From Costus lasius (taxonomy: Eukaryota; Streptophyta; Magnoliopsida; Zingiberales; Costaceae), in the NCBI GenBank assembly GCA_027563935.2, contig CM050451.1, forward strand, positions 29,093,565 through 29,157,564: a DNA stretch of 64,000 bases, given 5' to 3'. Positions 30,314 through 42,335 of this stretch are shown in pieces. The notes under the pieces were generated by a model. That model saw only the letters and a program-made list of their open reading frames with translations. It was not told the DNA's origin and did no database searches. The position numbers and the translations under genes are program-made. Each line of letters starts with the position of its first letter. Positions within the stretch are counted from its first letter, which is position 1.

Positions 30314-33304
30314 CTAGAGGTTGAGAAATCTTAACCCCATATCTCTAGCGTGACCATCATGCTTCTACTGCGCCAAAGCCTTGGTCAATGGGTCTGCTAG
30401 ATTGTTCTCTATGTCAACTCTACTAATCTTAACATCACCTCTGTCTATGATCTCTCTGATCAGGTGAAATCTCCTGAGTATGTGTTTGGATTTTTGTTGA
30501 GACCGTGGTTCCTTGGCTTGTGCAATTGCTCCATTGTTATCACAATAGATTTCAATGGGATCCACTGCACTTGGAACCACCTGAAGTTCAGAAATGAACT
30601 TCCTAATCCAAATGGCTTCTTTGGCTGCCTTAGAAGTGGCCACATGCTCAGCTTCGGTTGTAGAATCAGCTATGGTGGATTGCTTGAAGCTCTTCCAGCA
30701 TACACCACCTCCATTTATCTTGAACACATAGTCGTCCTGCGATCTGAAGTCGTCAGGGTCAGACTGGAAAGACGCATCAGTGTAGCCCTGCATACTGAGC
30801 TCTTCCTGTCCCCCATAGACCAAGAACAAATCCTTAGTTCTTCTCAGATACTTTAGGATGTTCTTTACAGCCACCCAGTACTGTACTCCAGGATTGGATT
30901 GGTATCGACTGGTTATGCTCACAGCATAAGCCACATCTGGTCTAGTACACAACATTGCATACATGATCGATCCTACTATCAAAGCATAGGGCACTCGACT
31001 CATGTCATCCCTCTCAGCTTGTGTGGTGGGACACTGGCTCTTTGAGAGAGTAAGACCATGTCTCACTGGAAGGTACCCTTTCTTGGATTGCTCCAAGCTA
31101 AACCTCTCCAGGACCTTATCAATGTATGTACTCTGACTAAGGGCTAGGAGCTTCTTGGATCTATCCCTGTAGATCCTCACGCCTAGGATATAGGCAGCCT
31201 CCCCTAAGTCCTTTATCTCAAAACACTTCCCTAACCATGTCTTCACAACTTGAAGAATAGGGATGTCGTTCCCGATGAGCAGTATGTCATCGACATACAA
31301 GACCAGAAAAGTCACCAAGCTCCCACTGAATTTTCTGTATACACAGGCGTCATCTTCGCTTTTGATAAAGCCATAATCTCTCATAGCTTCATCAAATCGA
31401 AGATTCCAACTTCGACATGCTTGCTTTAAGCCATATATGGATCTATTTAGCCTGCAGACCTTATTGGCCTCTGCAGGATGGACGAAGCCATCAGGTTGTG
31501 TCATATACACATCCTCAGTCAGCATTCCATTAAGGAAAGCTGTCTTCACATCCATCTGCCATATCTCATAGTTGTGATATGCAGCTATAGCAAGCAGAAT
31601 CCGAATGGATTTGAACATGGCAACTAGCGAGAAGGTTTCATCATAATCCACCCCGTGGACTTGCTTGAATCCATTAGCTACTAATCTACCTTTATAGGTA
31701 ACTATGTTGCCATTCATGTCTGTCTTCTTCTTGAAGACCCATTTACAACCTATGGGTTTTACCCCATCCGGCAGCTCAGCCAAATCCTAGACTTGGTTAG
31801 TTGACATGGAATCCATCTCGGATCGCATGGCCTCAGGCCATTTCTCGGAGTCCGATCCACTGACCGCCTCATCATAAGTCCTGGGTTCATCCTCAATGAT
31901 GAAGATCCCGTCGTGTTGGGTCAGCAGCGACCCATACCTCTCAGGTGCACGATGAATTCTCTCAGACCTACGTGGTGCCTGTGTCTGAACCTCTGGTTGC
32001 CCAGCAACCGGTGCAGGTGGCTCAGGTTTCATCTCTCCTGTTGTGTCTTGTGGTTGACCTTGGACCTCATCCAAGTCAAAGCTTCTCCCACTGGTGCCTT
32101 TCAAGAGAAAATCTTTCTCGAGAAATACGGCAGTCCGAGCAACAAAAACTTTATTCTCAGTGGGATTAAAGAAATAGTATCCTTTGGTTTCCCTAGGATA
32201 CCCCACAAATACACATTTATCAGATCTGGGTTCTAGTTTGCTAGAATCCTGACGTTTGACATAAGCCTCACATCCCCAGATCCACATAAATGATAGCATT
32301 GAGCGTCTCCCAGTCCACAACTCATGTGGGGTCTTAGGAACACTCTTTGACGGAATGTTATTCAGTGTCTTGATTGCTGTAAGTAATGCAAAACCCCAGA
32401 AATACGGAGGTAGAGTTGCGTGACTCATCATTGATCGAACCATGTCCAACAAAGTTTGATTTCTCCTCTCAGACACCCCATTCCACTGAGGTGTTCCAGG
32501 AGGAGTGAGTTGGGAAAGAATCCCACACTCTCTAAGATAGTCAACAAACTCATGGCTCAAGTACTCTCCGCCTCGATCAGACCGAAGAGCCTTAATGGAT
32601 CGTCCAAGCAAGTTTTTCACTTCATTCTTGAACTCCTTAAATTTCTCCAAGGATTCAGACTTATGTCTCATCAAATAAACATAACCATATCTACTGAAGT
32701 CATCAGTAAATGTGATGAAGTAGATATACCCACCTCTAGCTTGTTTGTTGAATGGCCCACACACATCACTGTGTATTAGATCCAACAAACCTGTGGCCCT
32801 CTCACTATGCTTGGTGAATGGCGCCTTTGTCATTTTGCCCAACAAACAAGGCTCGCATGTGTCAAATTCCTCCAAGGAATCTGAATCCAGAAATCCATTT
32901 GCATGGAGATTTTGGATGCAATTCTTGTTGATGTGCCCTAAACGACAATGCCAAAGATAAGTATTATTTAAACCACTTAACTTGATGCTCTTAGCATTCA
33001 CGTTGCACACAGAACTTTGCATGTCCAAGACATACAACCCATTGCATAGTGTACCAGATCCATAGAATATGTTTGCCAATGAAAAAGAACATGTGTTCTC
33101 TTTTATCGCAAAACAAAATCCTTTCCTCGCCAGGGCAGGAATGGATATAATATTCTTAGTAATCGACGGTGCATAGAAGCAATGTTCCAGTTCTAGTTGA
33201 AGTCCAGACGGCAGCGAGAGAGTGTAGTCTCCTACAGTTACAGCAGCAACCTGTGCCCCGTTACCGACCCGAAGGTCAATTTCTCCTGGTCGCACTGTCC
33301 TACT
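30314..33304 (-). pseudogene. Protease end, integrase, RT, RNase H of element E
   Basis: The frame is open from VRPGEIDLRVGNG through integrase (HCRLGHINKN, CEPCLLGKM, HSDVCGP, RSDRGGEY, NGVSERRNQTLL), RT (MDVKTAFLNG, YVDD) and RNase H (YTDASF, STTEAEH, YCDNNG, NLADPLTKAL). Stops are TGA at about 33302 (after GLK), TAG at 31784-31786 where relatives have Trp (NQVWDL), and TAG near 30363 within the last residues. Two of the three fit single transitions. The enzyme motifs are all present, so this element died recently. Confidence 0.9.
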
Positions 33305-33583
33305 TCATTTGAGCCCTTGCATACTTGTACAAATATGCACTCCACATGCGGTATCCAATACCCACGTATTTGAAGTAGACAGATTGACTTCAACCACGCA
33401 AATACTAGAGCCTGAAGATGATGGTGTAACCCTTCTCCTCTCCTCTTTCTGGTTATGCCTTTTACAGCTTTCGAGCTTGAGGTCACCCCTCAAGGTTCGA
33501 CACCAATTCATCAAGTTGGATCCAACCAACTTGTCCTTTTCCAGGATAGATTGCAGTGTCAATCTGCTATTGTTCATAGTCAT
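33305..33583 (-). pseudogene. Gag remnant of element E, internally deleted
   Basis: It starts MTMNNSRLTLQSILEKDKL..NLMNW, the Gag N-terminus of family 2, then jumps within about 20 residues to the post-knuckle region (SSGSSICVVEVNLSTSNTWVLDTACG, protease). The main Gag body and the zinc knuckle are gone. With such a Gag the element could not form particles alone. Confidence 0.85.
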
Positions 33584-35183
33584 CGTTTCTACAACAATAA
33601 AGAAAAGCAGATTAGCACTACTTGAAATCATTTAAATTGGACTTGTTTTAAATGATCATGGCTCCCACTATTTTAATCGAATTGACAACCCACAAAGTCA
33701 ATCGGGAAATTCAAGATTTCCTAGTGAGATGGGATCCTTGTTCCTCACACGGCCTCACATCCCGCTAGGGCAGGATGTACTGCACGAGGTGACGCATGTA
33801 TCTCATGGTAGGCGCGCTAGCCAATTGCAACTTAGCAATTACCCTTCTCAAGACAGTTCAAGCATTTTGTGCCCAGCTAGGGCTGGAACAACACAAAACC
33901 CTAACTTCTTGAGGCTGCCTCTAGAGTTCCATCATGTGGCCATCACATATGAAAAACTAGTCAAGTCTATCCTGACCGTTATGCCTAGGGCCAACGAATT
34001 CCTTGCAAAGGCGCGTCCAGGATTTTAACTGGACTGGGGAAAACATTGTCACCACACGCCTCCTAAAGATAGATGGGTGTGTCCACTAGGGTGGAAACAA
34101 TGCACAGCACCATCGATCGATAGTTTGACGAGGGCTACGCATCAGAAGGCTACTAGACTTGATATTTGAATGAGGGTTTTGAGGTCTCATCAATTCAGTT
34201 TTATCTTATGTCTAGTATTACAGGCATGCAATCCTATAGTGATAACATAAAATAAAACATCATAGGCATGCTTTAGCAGATATGGAAAGCAGTAAAGGGA
34301 TGATGTGATCATAGCCTATTCAAGACATTGAACCAACCCATGCTAGAAGAGGTTCAACTCTTGACCTAGGACTCAAGCCCCTAAAGACCTAACCTAGCCG
34401 ACTTCTATCTTGGTCTTCAAGCTCGGCTCGAAGGTCCTCCTCACCATGGTTTAGCTCTCAAACCCTAGAGGTAGTTCTAGGGAAACCCTAGAAGCACCCT
34501 CATAGGTTCGGCCAATGCCATGGGCTTCCTTCAAGGATGATGCGCCACCAAGTAAGGGCCATCAAGGAGGGGTGCTTCTTGCGCCACCATGCAAGGTGCG
34601 CAAGCAAGCATGCATGCGCCCATCTTCAGGTGATGTGCGTCATCCTAATCTTCATCTTAATTAAAAGCAAAAAAGAAAAGTGGCACGCAGGCCTCACAAG
34701 AGTACATCATAGGCATGCAAAGGGGCTTGACTAATGATCACAACACCATGCACAATCAAGGCATTACTCATGCAATTCTACATGCTCATGAAAAATATAA
34801 AATATAAAATTTTACTTTTTCATAAAACCAGTTTCTTTTTCTCATCTTCTTCTCACAAATCTTTTAGTTATTCGCAATTAATTTTCATGATGATTTCAAA
34901 GATCCTCTCGGCTGGTAATTTTGTCAGATCAAGAGACCCGGCCAGTCCGAAGACACAATGCCCGTCCTACTTGACAAAACCACGTGCGCCTTTGATCTTT
35001 AAACCATGCAAGAAAAATAACCCAAAAATCCAAAAGAGATTGAAAAGGTGATATAAACAAGAAACCCTAATTTTTTTCTACTTTTAGAAAAAACGTTTGC
35101 CATGCAATTTGCAATTTTCAAAAATTGAAATATGGCATGTGAGCATGAAAAATATGAAAAACATCGTTCGAGTTTCACAAGTC
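33584..35183 (-). other. Leader of element E
   Basis: About 1.6 kb of untranslated leader with the hairpin trio (33758-34094), GGCCTGCGTGCC at 34682-34693, and blocks nearly identical to the F and H leaders. No gene seen. Confidence 0.75.
33758..34094 (-). other. Leader hairpin trio of element E
   Basis: The hairpins are 33758-33776 (ATCC.GC/GC.GGAT), 33873-33886 (CCAGC/GCTGG) and 34083-34094 (CCAC/GTGG). All have a four-base CCTA loop in RNA sense. Confidence 0.6.
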
Positions 35184-35195
35184 GCTCTGATACCA
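35184..35195 (-). other. Primer binding site of E (initiator tRNA-Met)
   Basis: TGGTATCAGAGC on the minus strand, 1-2 nt after the LTR. Confidence 0.9.
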
Positions 35196-35196
35196 C

Positions 35197-37289
35197 TGTT
35201 GGGAAACCCCGGGGATATTTTACAAATTTTCAGAGATGCAAACACGTTGCGCAGTGGAAGAATACACCCAAAACAGGCCAGTCCCAAAAACCCAGTGAAG
35301 ATCGCATGCGAAATAGTCGACACGATGAGATAGAAAGTACCTTGATTTAGGTGAGGCCGATATCATAGTAGGCACCCAAGCGTGCGCCCTCTGTAGTCTC
35401 ACACACACGGATGCCTCGAGCTCTCTTCTTCCACGCCCGTTGCTAGCCTCGGGAAGAAGATCCAAGCCTTGTGCTTATTCCTCTAGCCTTGCGCCACCTC
35501 CAAGGTGTATGCGCCAAGAGGAAGATGACGAGAAGGAAGTCGCAAAACACCACCAAGTTCCTCATGCCAAGAGGAAGGGAAGAAGGTGTGTTGCGGCTAG
35601 GGTTGGATGGAAGAATTGCGCCACAAGCCTCTTGCTCTCGCCCTCAAGAACTCGCCCTCAATTTTGATCACGCCTCAAGGAGAGATTAGTATCATGAGGG
35701 GAGGCGTCTATGGCTCTATTTATAGAGCAAGAGGCAGTTGAGTGTGTGGCCACAATTCAATTTGAGTGGGCGGCTAGGAGAGGATTTAGGAGTTTAATTA
35801 TTTTAGGAATTAACCAAGTCCTAATCCAATTAGGACTCTAATTAATTGTTTAAATAATTAAATCCTAATCTAATTAGGATTCTAATTAATCATGATCAGT
35901 CCTAATCCAATTAGGACTCAAGTGGGCGACTTGATCAAGGTTCAAATTAAATTTTGAATCAAGTCCTAATCCAATTAGGACTCTAATTATTTATTTAATT
36001 AATTAAATCCTAATCCAATTAGGACTCTAATTAATTCAAATAAATCAGCCCATTTAATCCCACAAAAATAGGACAATAATTAATTAATTAATTAGCCCCT
36101 ATTTTATCATGATTAATTAAACTCACATGAGGTATAGGCGCTAACCCTAGTCTAACTAGGGTTAAGCATGTAACATCTCTTTTCTTCTCCTTAAGCCCAT
36201 TAAGCCCAACTTTTCAATGGGCCCAGCCCAATGTCCACTATGCATGTTAACCAAGCCCATGGATCCAATCCAATTTAACCCTAGGTCAAATTGGGCTAAC
36301 CATGGTTAATATGCCGTAAATGGAAGTTGGCTCCAACAAATCTCTTCCATCTCATCAGGCCCATTGGCGCTGATGAAATCTCCAGAATAGATCCGAGTTA
36401 TCAAATAACTCGATCATAAGGCTTCCCGATCAATACGAGAACTCGAGTATCAAGGTGTGTGACCCTGTAGGTTCCTCTGACGTTGGCAGTGCTGACCCAT
36501 GGTCACCACAAGCAGTGAGTGGCACCTAGCAGTGCATCACTACTACCCAAGTCATCGGAATGAATATCGACATCGACATCCCCGTTATCGCAACCAGGTA
36601 CAGATGCATTACAGTCTCTTTGCCGAACTGATATCAGATTGGCCAAGTGTGTCACCACTTGTTTCTATCCAATCTCATGGCTATGACTAAATCAGGTCTA
36701 ACCTGGGTATGGCCATACACTTTCGGTCATAGAACCATAGAGAAGCTCCATGGATATCATGCTTCCCTTAGGAAGGGGCAAATCCTATGTCTGTGCATTG
36801 ACCTTCTCATATGGGTCGTGACATGCCCAATGACAACCGTTATTACCTCCCAACTACGGCAAGGTGTTAGGTTGTATCAAAGCATATCCCTAACCATATA
36901 GAATGGCCAATGACCTCAAGTCAAGGGATCAATGCATATCCTATCACTTGTGAGGATAACTCGTGACACCAAGTCATTGCCTCACAGCGGGTCGGTCCAG
37001 TACATCTACTACTGATATACCCATATGCCTGCGTTAGCACCTCGTGCCTAACCAGCCCATATACCAGTCTTACAAGTACCATAGCTGTCCCATATCCACT
37101 AAGGTACATTGACTTGGGATAATAGTTTGAGCACAGATCCAATCTGTCTCTAGGGACATTATCATATAAGTACATGTTCGCAGATGTAAACAAATAATGA
37201 TAACGACAATGCCAGTATGATATAAATATCAGTATCAAGTAGTACAAGTAACGGACCAGAATTAGGTCCTTAGGGCATATAAACCAACA
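35197..37289 (-). repeat. 5' LTR of element E
   Basis: Minus strand TGTTGGTTTATATGCCC...TTCCCAACA, 2093 bp, with five palindromes at 35817-36026 and the 12-bp palindrome at 36707-36718. Confidence 0.92.
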
Positions 37290-37295
37290 GCTAAC

Positions 37296-38602
37296 TTCTC
37301 AATCACTTCTATCTTGGTCTTGTCCACTTCAATCCCTCTCTTTGAAACAAGATGGCCCAAAACTATCCCCTGTCTAACCATAAAGTGACACTTTTCCCAA
37401 TTCAAGACAAGGTTAGTCTCTTCGCATCTCTGTAAAACTCTAGAGAGATTAGCTAAGCAGTCATCAAAAGAGAAACCATAGACAGAGAAATCATCCATAA
37501 AAACATCCATGAAGTCTTCAATAAATTCAGAAAAAATTGACATCATACACCTTTAAAAAGTGGCAGGTGCATTGCATAAACCAAAGGGCATTCTTCTATA
37601 AGCAAAAGTACCATAAGGACATGTAAAAGTGGTTTTATCCTGATCATTAGGATGAATAGGAATCTGAAAGAATCTAGAATACCCATCAAGAAAATAAAAG
37701 TGAGAGTGTTTGGCAAGTCTCTCCACCATTTGATCAATGAAAGGTAAGGGAAAATGATCTTTCCTAGTGGCAACATTTAATTTTCGATAATCAATACACA
37801 TACGCCAACTAGTGACATTTCTAACAGGTATCAATTCATTATCCTTATTTTTCATTATAGTGACACCTCCCTTCTTTGGAACACAGTGTACATGACTCAC
37901 CCACTTACTATCTGAGATAGGGTAGATAATACCTACATCTAGCAATTTTAGTTCTTCCTTCTTTACCACTTCCTTCATAGACGGGTTGAGCCTTCTCTGA
38001 AATTCTACATGCGGTTTGTGCTCATCCTCCATGTGAATCCTGTGCATACAAAAAGAAGGATTAATCCCTTTTAAGTCATCAATGGAATACCCAATTACCT
38101 TTCTATGAATTCTTAGCTCCTTCAAGAGTAGATCAGTTTCCCTGGCATCTAATTTAGCATCCACAATCACAGGGTAGGTGGAGTTAGGACCAAGAAATTC
38201 ATATCGAAGATTATCAGGTAAAACTTTCAACTCAACTTTTGGGATCTTTTCACATTCATTATTAAAAGTAGCACAATCTAAAATATCATGTTTTCCATCA
38301 TCGAATTCATCAAAATCATTCTCAAAACTAGAATTATCAATTTTTTCACAAGAATTTTTCAAGGTATCAGAAAAAGAATAAGAAAAAGAAACATCAGCAG
38401 AAGAATCATCAAACAAACAACTAACATCATAAACTGTGTTATCAATGGCATGAATAGTGCAACAAGAACTAGCATATGCAGGTTTTTTCAATGAATTATT
38501 CAAATCAAACTCAATCTTGTATAGGAATCTTGGCATCCTCTTCCATTTCAAGCACCACAAAATCAGCAGGTATGAAGTATTTACCAACTTGTATAGGAAC
38601 AT
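37296..38602 (-). pseudogene. Ty3/gypsy reverse transcriptase of G2
   Basis: The linker after protease is acidic (FENDFDEFDDG). RT follows: WVSHVHCVPKKGG, WRMCIDYRKLN, FYFLDGYSRFFQI (catalytic Asp), PYGTFAYRRMPFGLCNAPATF, then FMDDFSVYG as the active-site pair. TAA at about 37551 replaces Gln in the PATFQRCM region. The frame ends at element E in VIEKLA and continues at 28248. Confidence 0.87.
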
Positions 38603-39315
38603 CCTCTAGAATATCCACTGGATATTTTACCGATCGATCAGCGAGCTGCAAAGAAATTGTAGTCGGCTTAGGAGCTCCCATGTCCAATTTCCTGCACACA
38701 AACAAAGGAATAAGACTTACACTAGCCCCTAGATCACAAGGCTCGGTCGAAAGCCATACTACCAATAAAACATGGGATAGAAAAACTATCTGGATCATTC
38801 AATTTTGGTGGTAACCTGTTTTGAATAATAGCGCTATATTCCTCAGTTAAAGCCACAGTACCATAGTTCTCTATCTTTCTTTTGTTAGACAAGATTTCTT
38901 TCAAAAATTTAGCATATATGGGCATTTGAGATAAAGCTTTAGTAAATGGTATGTTAATGTAAAGCTTTTTCAAAACATCAAGAAATTTCCCAAATTGCTT
39001 ATCTAACTTTTCTTGCACTATCTTTTGGGGAAAAGGTACTGGTGGTCTATAGGGTGGAGGTAGATTAGTCTTAGAATCATCTTCTTTACATGGCACATCC
39101 CCTTTTAGTTTACTTCCCTTTTGAGGTGTTAAACTAGGTAGGGTTTGTTCATGTTCAAAAGATTCTTCTAATTCTAATTCCTCATAATGATCATTAATAG
39201 ACTCTTTCTCCTTAAGTTCTCCTAATTGTCTCCCACTTCTAGTGATAATGGCATTGCAATGTTCCCCAGAGCTTAATCTAGATATTTGTTCTTCTAGAAT
39301 TTTATTGTACGCCAC
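38511..39315 (-). pseudogene. Gag C-terminus and protease of G2, frameshifted
   Basis: EHCNAIITRSGRQL and PPPYRPPVPF match G1. The protease motif CDLGASVSLIPL is present, but a 2-nt loss near 38738 relative to G1 (DRALCDLGAS) shifts the frame, and a second shift lies near 38510. G1 and G2 are collinear until just after the protease, where G1 switches to its short basic tail. Confidence 0.85.
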
Positions 39316-39329
39316 TAAGGATTCTAATT

Positions 39330-40156
39330 GAGAAGCAAGGTGACTAACAGTTTCTTCAAGATCCTCAAATTTTTTTTGTGTTTTGAATTTGCAATGATCG
39401 AATTTGGCTAGCTGAAAGTTTCTCTAGCATGGGTTCACTAACCTCTTCAGTCAAGGGTTGCTGATCCTCATTCTCATTCTTACCATGTTGATGATAATAT
39501 AACATTCCTTCATCTGGAGCCCATTGGCTATGATTCAAGGACATCTCCTCAAGCAACTTGAAAGCATCGTCAAATGTTCTACTCATCAAGGCTCCCCCTG
39601 TAGCAGCATCAATAATTAGACGGGTATTATAAACTAAGCCATAATAAAATGTTTGAATTAGAAACTCATTTTCGAAGCCATGGTTAGGACACTTCCATTG
39701 TAGATCATTGAATCTCTCCCATGCCTTGCTGAGTGATTCTCCACTCTTCTGTTGAAAGTTTGTGATTTGATTCCTCAATTGGATAGTCTTGCTCGGTGGA
39801 AAATATTTCATCAGAAAAGCTTTTGATAATTGTTCTCATGTTGTGAAGGTATTGGGTTGACGAGAATGCAACCAAGATCGTGCTTGATCCCTGAGAGAAA
39901 AAGGGAACAATCTCAGTTTTAGTGCGTCATCAGAAACTCCATGAATTTTTATGGTATCACAATATTCAAGAAAGATATATAAATGTGAATAAGGATCTTC
40001 GATTGATGATCCTCCAAACTGGTTCTGCTGGATCATAGACAAGAAGGTTGGGTTAATTTCAAAGTTGGAGGCCTCAATTGCAGGTCTAGCAATGCTAAAT
40101 TGTATCCTTTGAGGATTAGGGGCTACATAGTCCCTCAGTGATCTTTGATCAGCCAT
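39330..40156 (-). pseudogene. Athila-like Gag of G2
   Basis: It starts MADQRSLRDYVAPNP and contains LRLFPFSLRDQARSWLHS, FLMKYFPPSKT, ESLSKAWERFNDL and LIQTFYYGL, the conserved retrotransposon Gag core. Stops and shifts: TGA for Trp at about 39836 (TFTTWEQL) and a frameshift near 39390. The Met at 40154-40156 is chosen because the MADQ start suits the family and it lies about 140 nt after the primer site. Confidence 0.87.
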
Positions 40157-40292
40157 TAGAAATGAATTTCTTGTGCACACTAGAGCAAACTGATCAAATG
40201 ATGTAAGTAAACAGAAAAGAATAAAAAGTTAAAACATAAATGAAACCTAGTCTAGCAATAATCTCAATGTCTTCGATATCAACAAAAACTAA

Positions 40293-40312
40293 GGTCCCCG
40301 GCAACGACGCCA
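40293..40312 (-). other. Primer binding site of G2 (tRNA-Asp type)
   Basis: Minus strand TGGCGTCGTTGCCGGGGACC, close to the TGGCGCCGTTGCCGGGG used by Athila-like elements, 6 nt after the LTR. Confidence 0.85.
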
Positions 40313-40635
40313 AAAACTTGTTGTGTCCGCAAGTGTACGGATACTCAAAGTAATAAAGAAAGTATCGAATCCACAGGGACCTATGCTGCTGAGTACCGAA
40401 TAATTGATTTTTCACTATCTAGGCAATCGAAAGAGTGTAAACTAGCAAACGAAGTCCAAAGCGCTAAAACAAAATTATCAGAGAGAGAAGATAGGACTAG
40501 GGTTTCGTTCACTTTAATTTTTATGACTAGACATGAATAGAGATTTCATCAGTTTAATTTCAACATGACAAAGATGCAATTTACTTGAATAAAAGGATTA
40601 TCTCACTTTCATACATACAACCATGCAGGGATAAA

Positions 40636-40846
40636 TCTTCGCTCTCGCGCAAGAGTTGTCCTACTGCTAATGATAAGTAAATCATCAACTGAGAACTCAA
40701 GGATCACTTTCGTGCATCCGAGTTCTAAGTCGATAATCTCTAGTGGAATCTCAAGGATCACTTTCGTGCATCTGAATCTCGACACTAGTTTTACTCAAGG
40801 TTCTGTAACGTTCCGATCTTTTCTTTCGCACAAGATCTCCACGTTT
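40636..40846 (-). other. GNRA hairpin array of G2 LTR, partly decayed
   Basis: Clear copies in minus sense: 40640-40649 (CGC/GCG with GAGA loop), 40701-40719 (GGAT, bulged G, CAC, GAAA, GTG, ATCC), and about 40755-40772 (same with GAT/ATCC). The two outermost copies are degraded. A GAAA loop in L1 corresponds to GAGA here, so the GNRA class is kept. Confidence 0.6.
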
Positions 40847-41229
40847 GAAAGCTTAGACTCAATCCTAGATTTATATTATTATCATGGCAGTTAGCTTACC
40901 AGAATCAAACAAACAAGAACTAACCTAAAAGAGGTTCTTATCATGCAATTCTAGGGTTCCAAATTCTCAAGCAATTACTTTTCAGTCAAAAGCAAAAATT
41001 CTAAAACACAAATAGTAATATAGATTTGAGGAGAGTCTAAGGACAAAACATCACATGAGTAAAATCATCATGCTAAGATTAAACAAGATGAAATAATAGA
41101 AAGGTAGTTATCTAGTCATTAAAACTCAAGTGAATTACTCCCCCATGTCCCAAAAGAGGTTTAAGCTATCATAGAGGGAAGATTACAATGATTCATGATG
41201 AAGAAAATCGAAACCGAGGAGGAGTAAAA

Positions 41230-41925
41230 ATTACGGTACGGCCGTAAAGATGTTTACGGCCGTAATCTAGGCGAACAACGGCGGCGCTCGATTTTCTGTT
41301 GATTTCTCCTCCGTCTGATCTCTGATCACGTTGAAACTTCAGGGGTGTCTTCTTCTCCTCTATGCGTAGCTTCCACTCAAATTTCACGGCCGGAGATGAT
41401 CGGAATTGGTCACGGCAGCGACGTGAACTCTGATTTCTCTCTCGTCGGTGGATCAAAATTGGGGCTTTTGGTGTGCTTGGCTTCGTCTCGTCGATGGCTG
41501 CCTTTCTCCTTCTTACAGCTTCCCTTTTAAATTCCTGGATCATTTGAAATCATCTATGTAAAAATTGGACTTCTGAGTTGACTGGGAAAGTCGCGAGCTG
41601 CGATGAAATTACGGCCGTAATGATCCTTATGGCTGGGCCATAATCTTGACAGCAAGCTCTCGCGTGAAATTCTTCTGGGATTACGGTACCGTATTGTTCT
41701 TTACGATAGTATCGTAATGTGAACAATCTCTCGGGTGGAAAATCGACTAGAATTACGGTGCCGTAGAGAGGATTACAGTAGTGCCGTAAGCGTCTCAAAG
41801 TCTCTGTCCAAAAATGCCTATTAGTTATGGCACCATAAAGATATTTACGGATGTGCCGTGACGTTCATCGACTCTCTGCCCGATTAAAACTCCAAATTAC
41901 GGTACCGTAAAGCATTTGTTGGGGG
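41230..41925. repeat. Palindrome array in G2 LTR
   Basis: Units include ATTACGGCCGTAAT at about 41610-41623, TTACGGTACCGTA at about 41682-41694, ACGATAGTATCGT at about 41703-41715, ATTACGGTGCCGTA at about 41752-41765 and TTACGGTACCGTAA at about 41897-41910. The last four starts are spaced about 70 bp, with CTCTCGG-like text between. A gap free of the motif lies at about 41275-41605. Confidence 0.7.
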
Positions 41926-42188
41926 TGCCGTAATTTCCTCTGAAGCTCTGAATCTTCTGAAATTTGACGTTGATCTTCTTTTGATGTTGTGAGTTCGATT
42001 ATGCACTTGGATTGTTCGAAATCGACTGAAAAATATGCCTTTTTGCCTGAAAATCATCAAAAACAGAAAAGAGTGTAGATTCCGCAGATATTGATAAAAT
42101 ATGGCGTAAAAATAAGAAAAGTCTATGAATATGACACATAAATATCAATAAAATGGCATAGAAATCACGATGAATTTCGGTGTCATCA

Positions 42189-42335
42189 GGTTCTCCCATG
42201 ATTCTCTCTGAAGGATGTTTCGCAAAAGACTACAGCGAGCTTCACGACCTGGTGAACCTAGTGGGGTTCACCGGAGACTCTTTCTCAACGAAACCGATCA
42301 GAAGACTTCACAGCTAGGTGAACCCGATGGTGTTT
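42189..42335 (+). repeat. Gypsy-like LTR type L3, left part
   Basis: It contains GGTGAACC...GGTTCACC inverted pairs. One is complete at about 42252-42273; a second (GGTGAACC at about 42317) is split by F and completed by GGTTCACC at about 51098. The 5' end is cut at the G2 LTR boundary. Confidence 0.55.

Larger units (their letters stand above)
28249..37289 (-). mobile_element. Copia element E (family 2)
   Basis: It has LTRs at 28249-30293 and 35197-37289, with the direct duplication GCTAAC (28243-28248, 37290-37295). Six bases match next to TG and CA, one more than the usual five. The insertion is inside G2 RT (VIEKLA). The left LTR lacks about 50 bp (near 29090) present in the right one; otherwise LTR identity is about 98% by eye. 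The pol is nearly open, but most of gag is deleted. Confidence 0.93.
37290..42188 (-). mobile_element. Athila-like element G2, 5' part
   Basis: It carries the 5' LTR (40319-42188), a tRNA-Asp-type primer site, gag, protease and RT up to the E insertion. The protein order Gag-PR-RT-RH-INT and the Gag block RDQARSWLHS mark it as Athila-like gypsy. Confidence 0.88.
40319..42188 (-). repeat. 5' LTR of G2 (Athila-like)
   Basis: Minus strand TGATGACACCGAAATTC...GGACACAACA, 1870 bp. It aligns with 1-1876 on the other strand. It contains the palindrome array (41230-41925) and part of the GNRA hairpin array (40636-40846). Confidence 0.88.

Noticed and set aside
35185..35196. tRNA-like sequence at the copia primer sites
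   Set aside because: Only the 12-nt complement of the initiator tRNA-Met 3' end is present; no tRNA fold around it.
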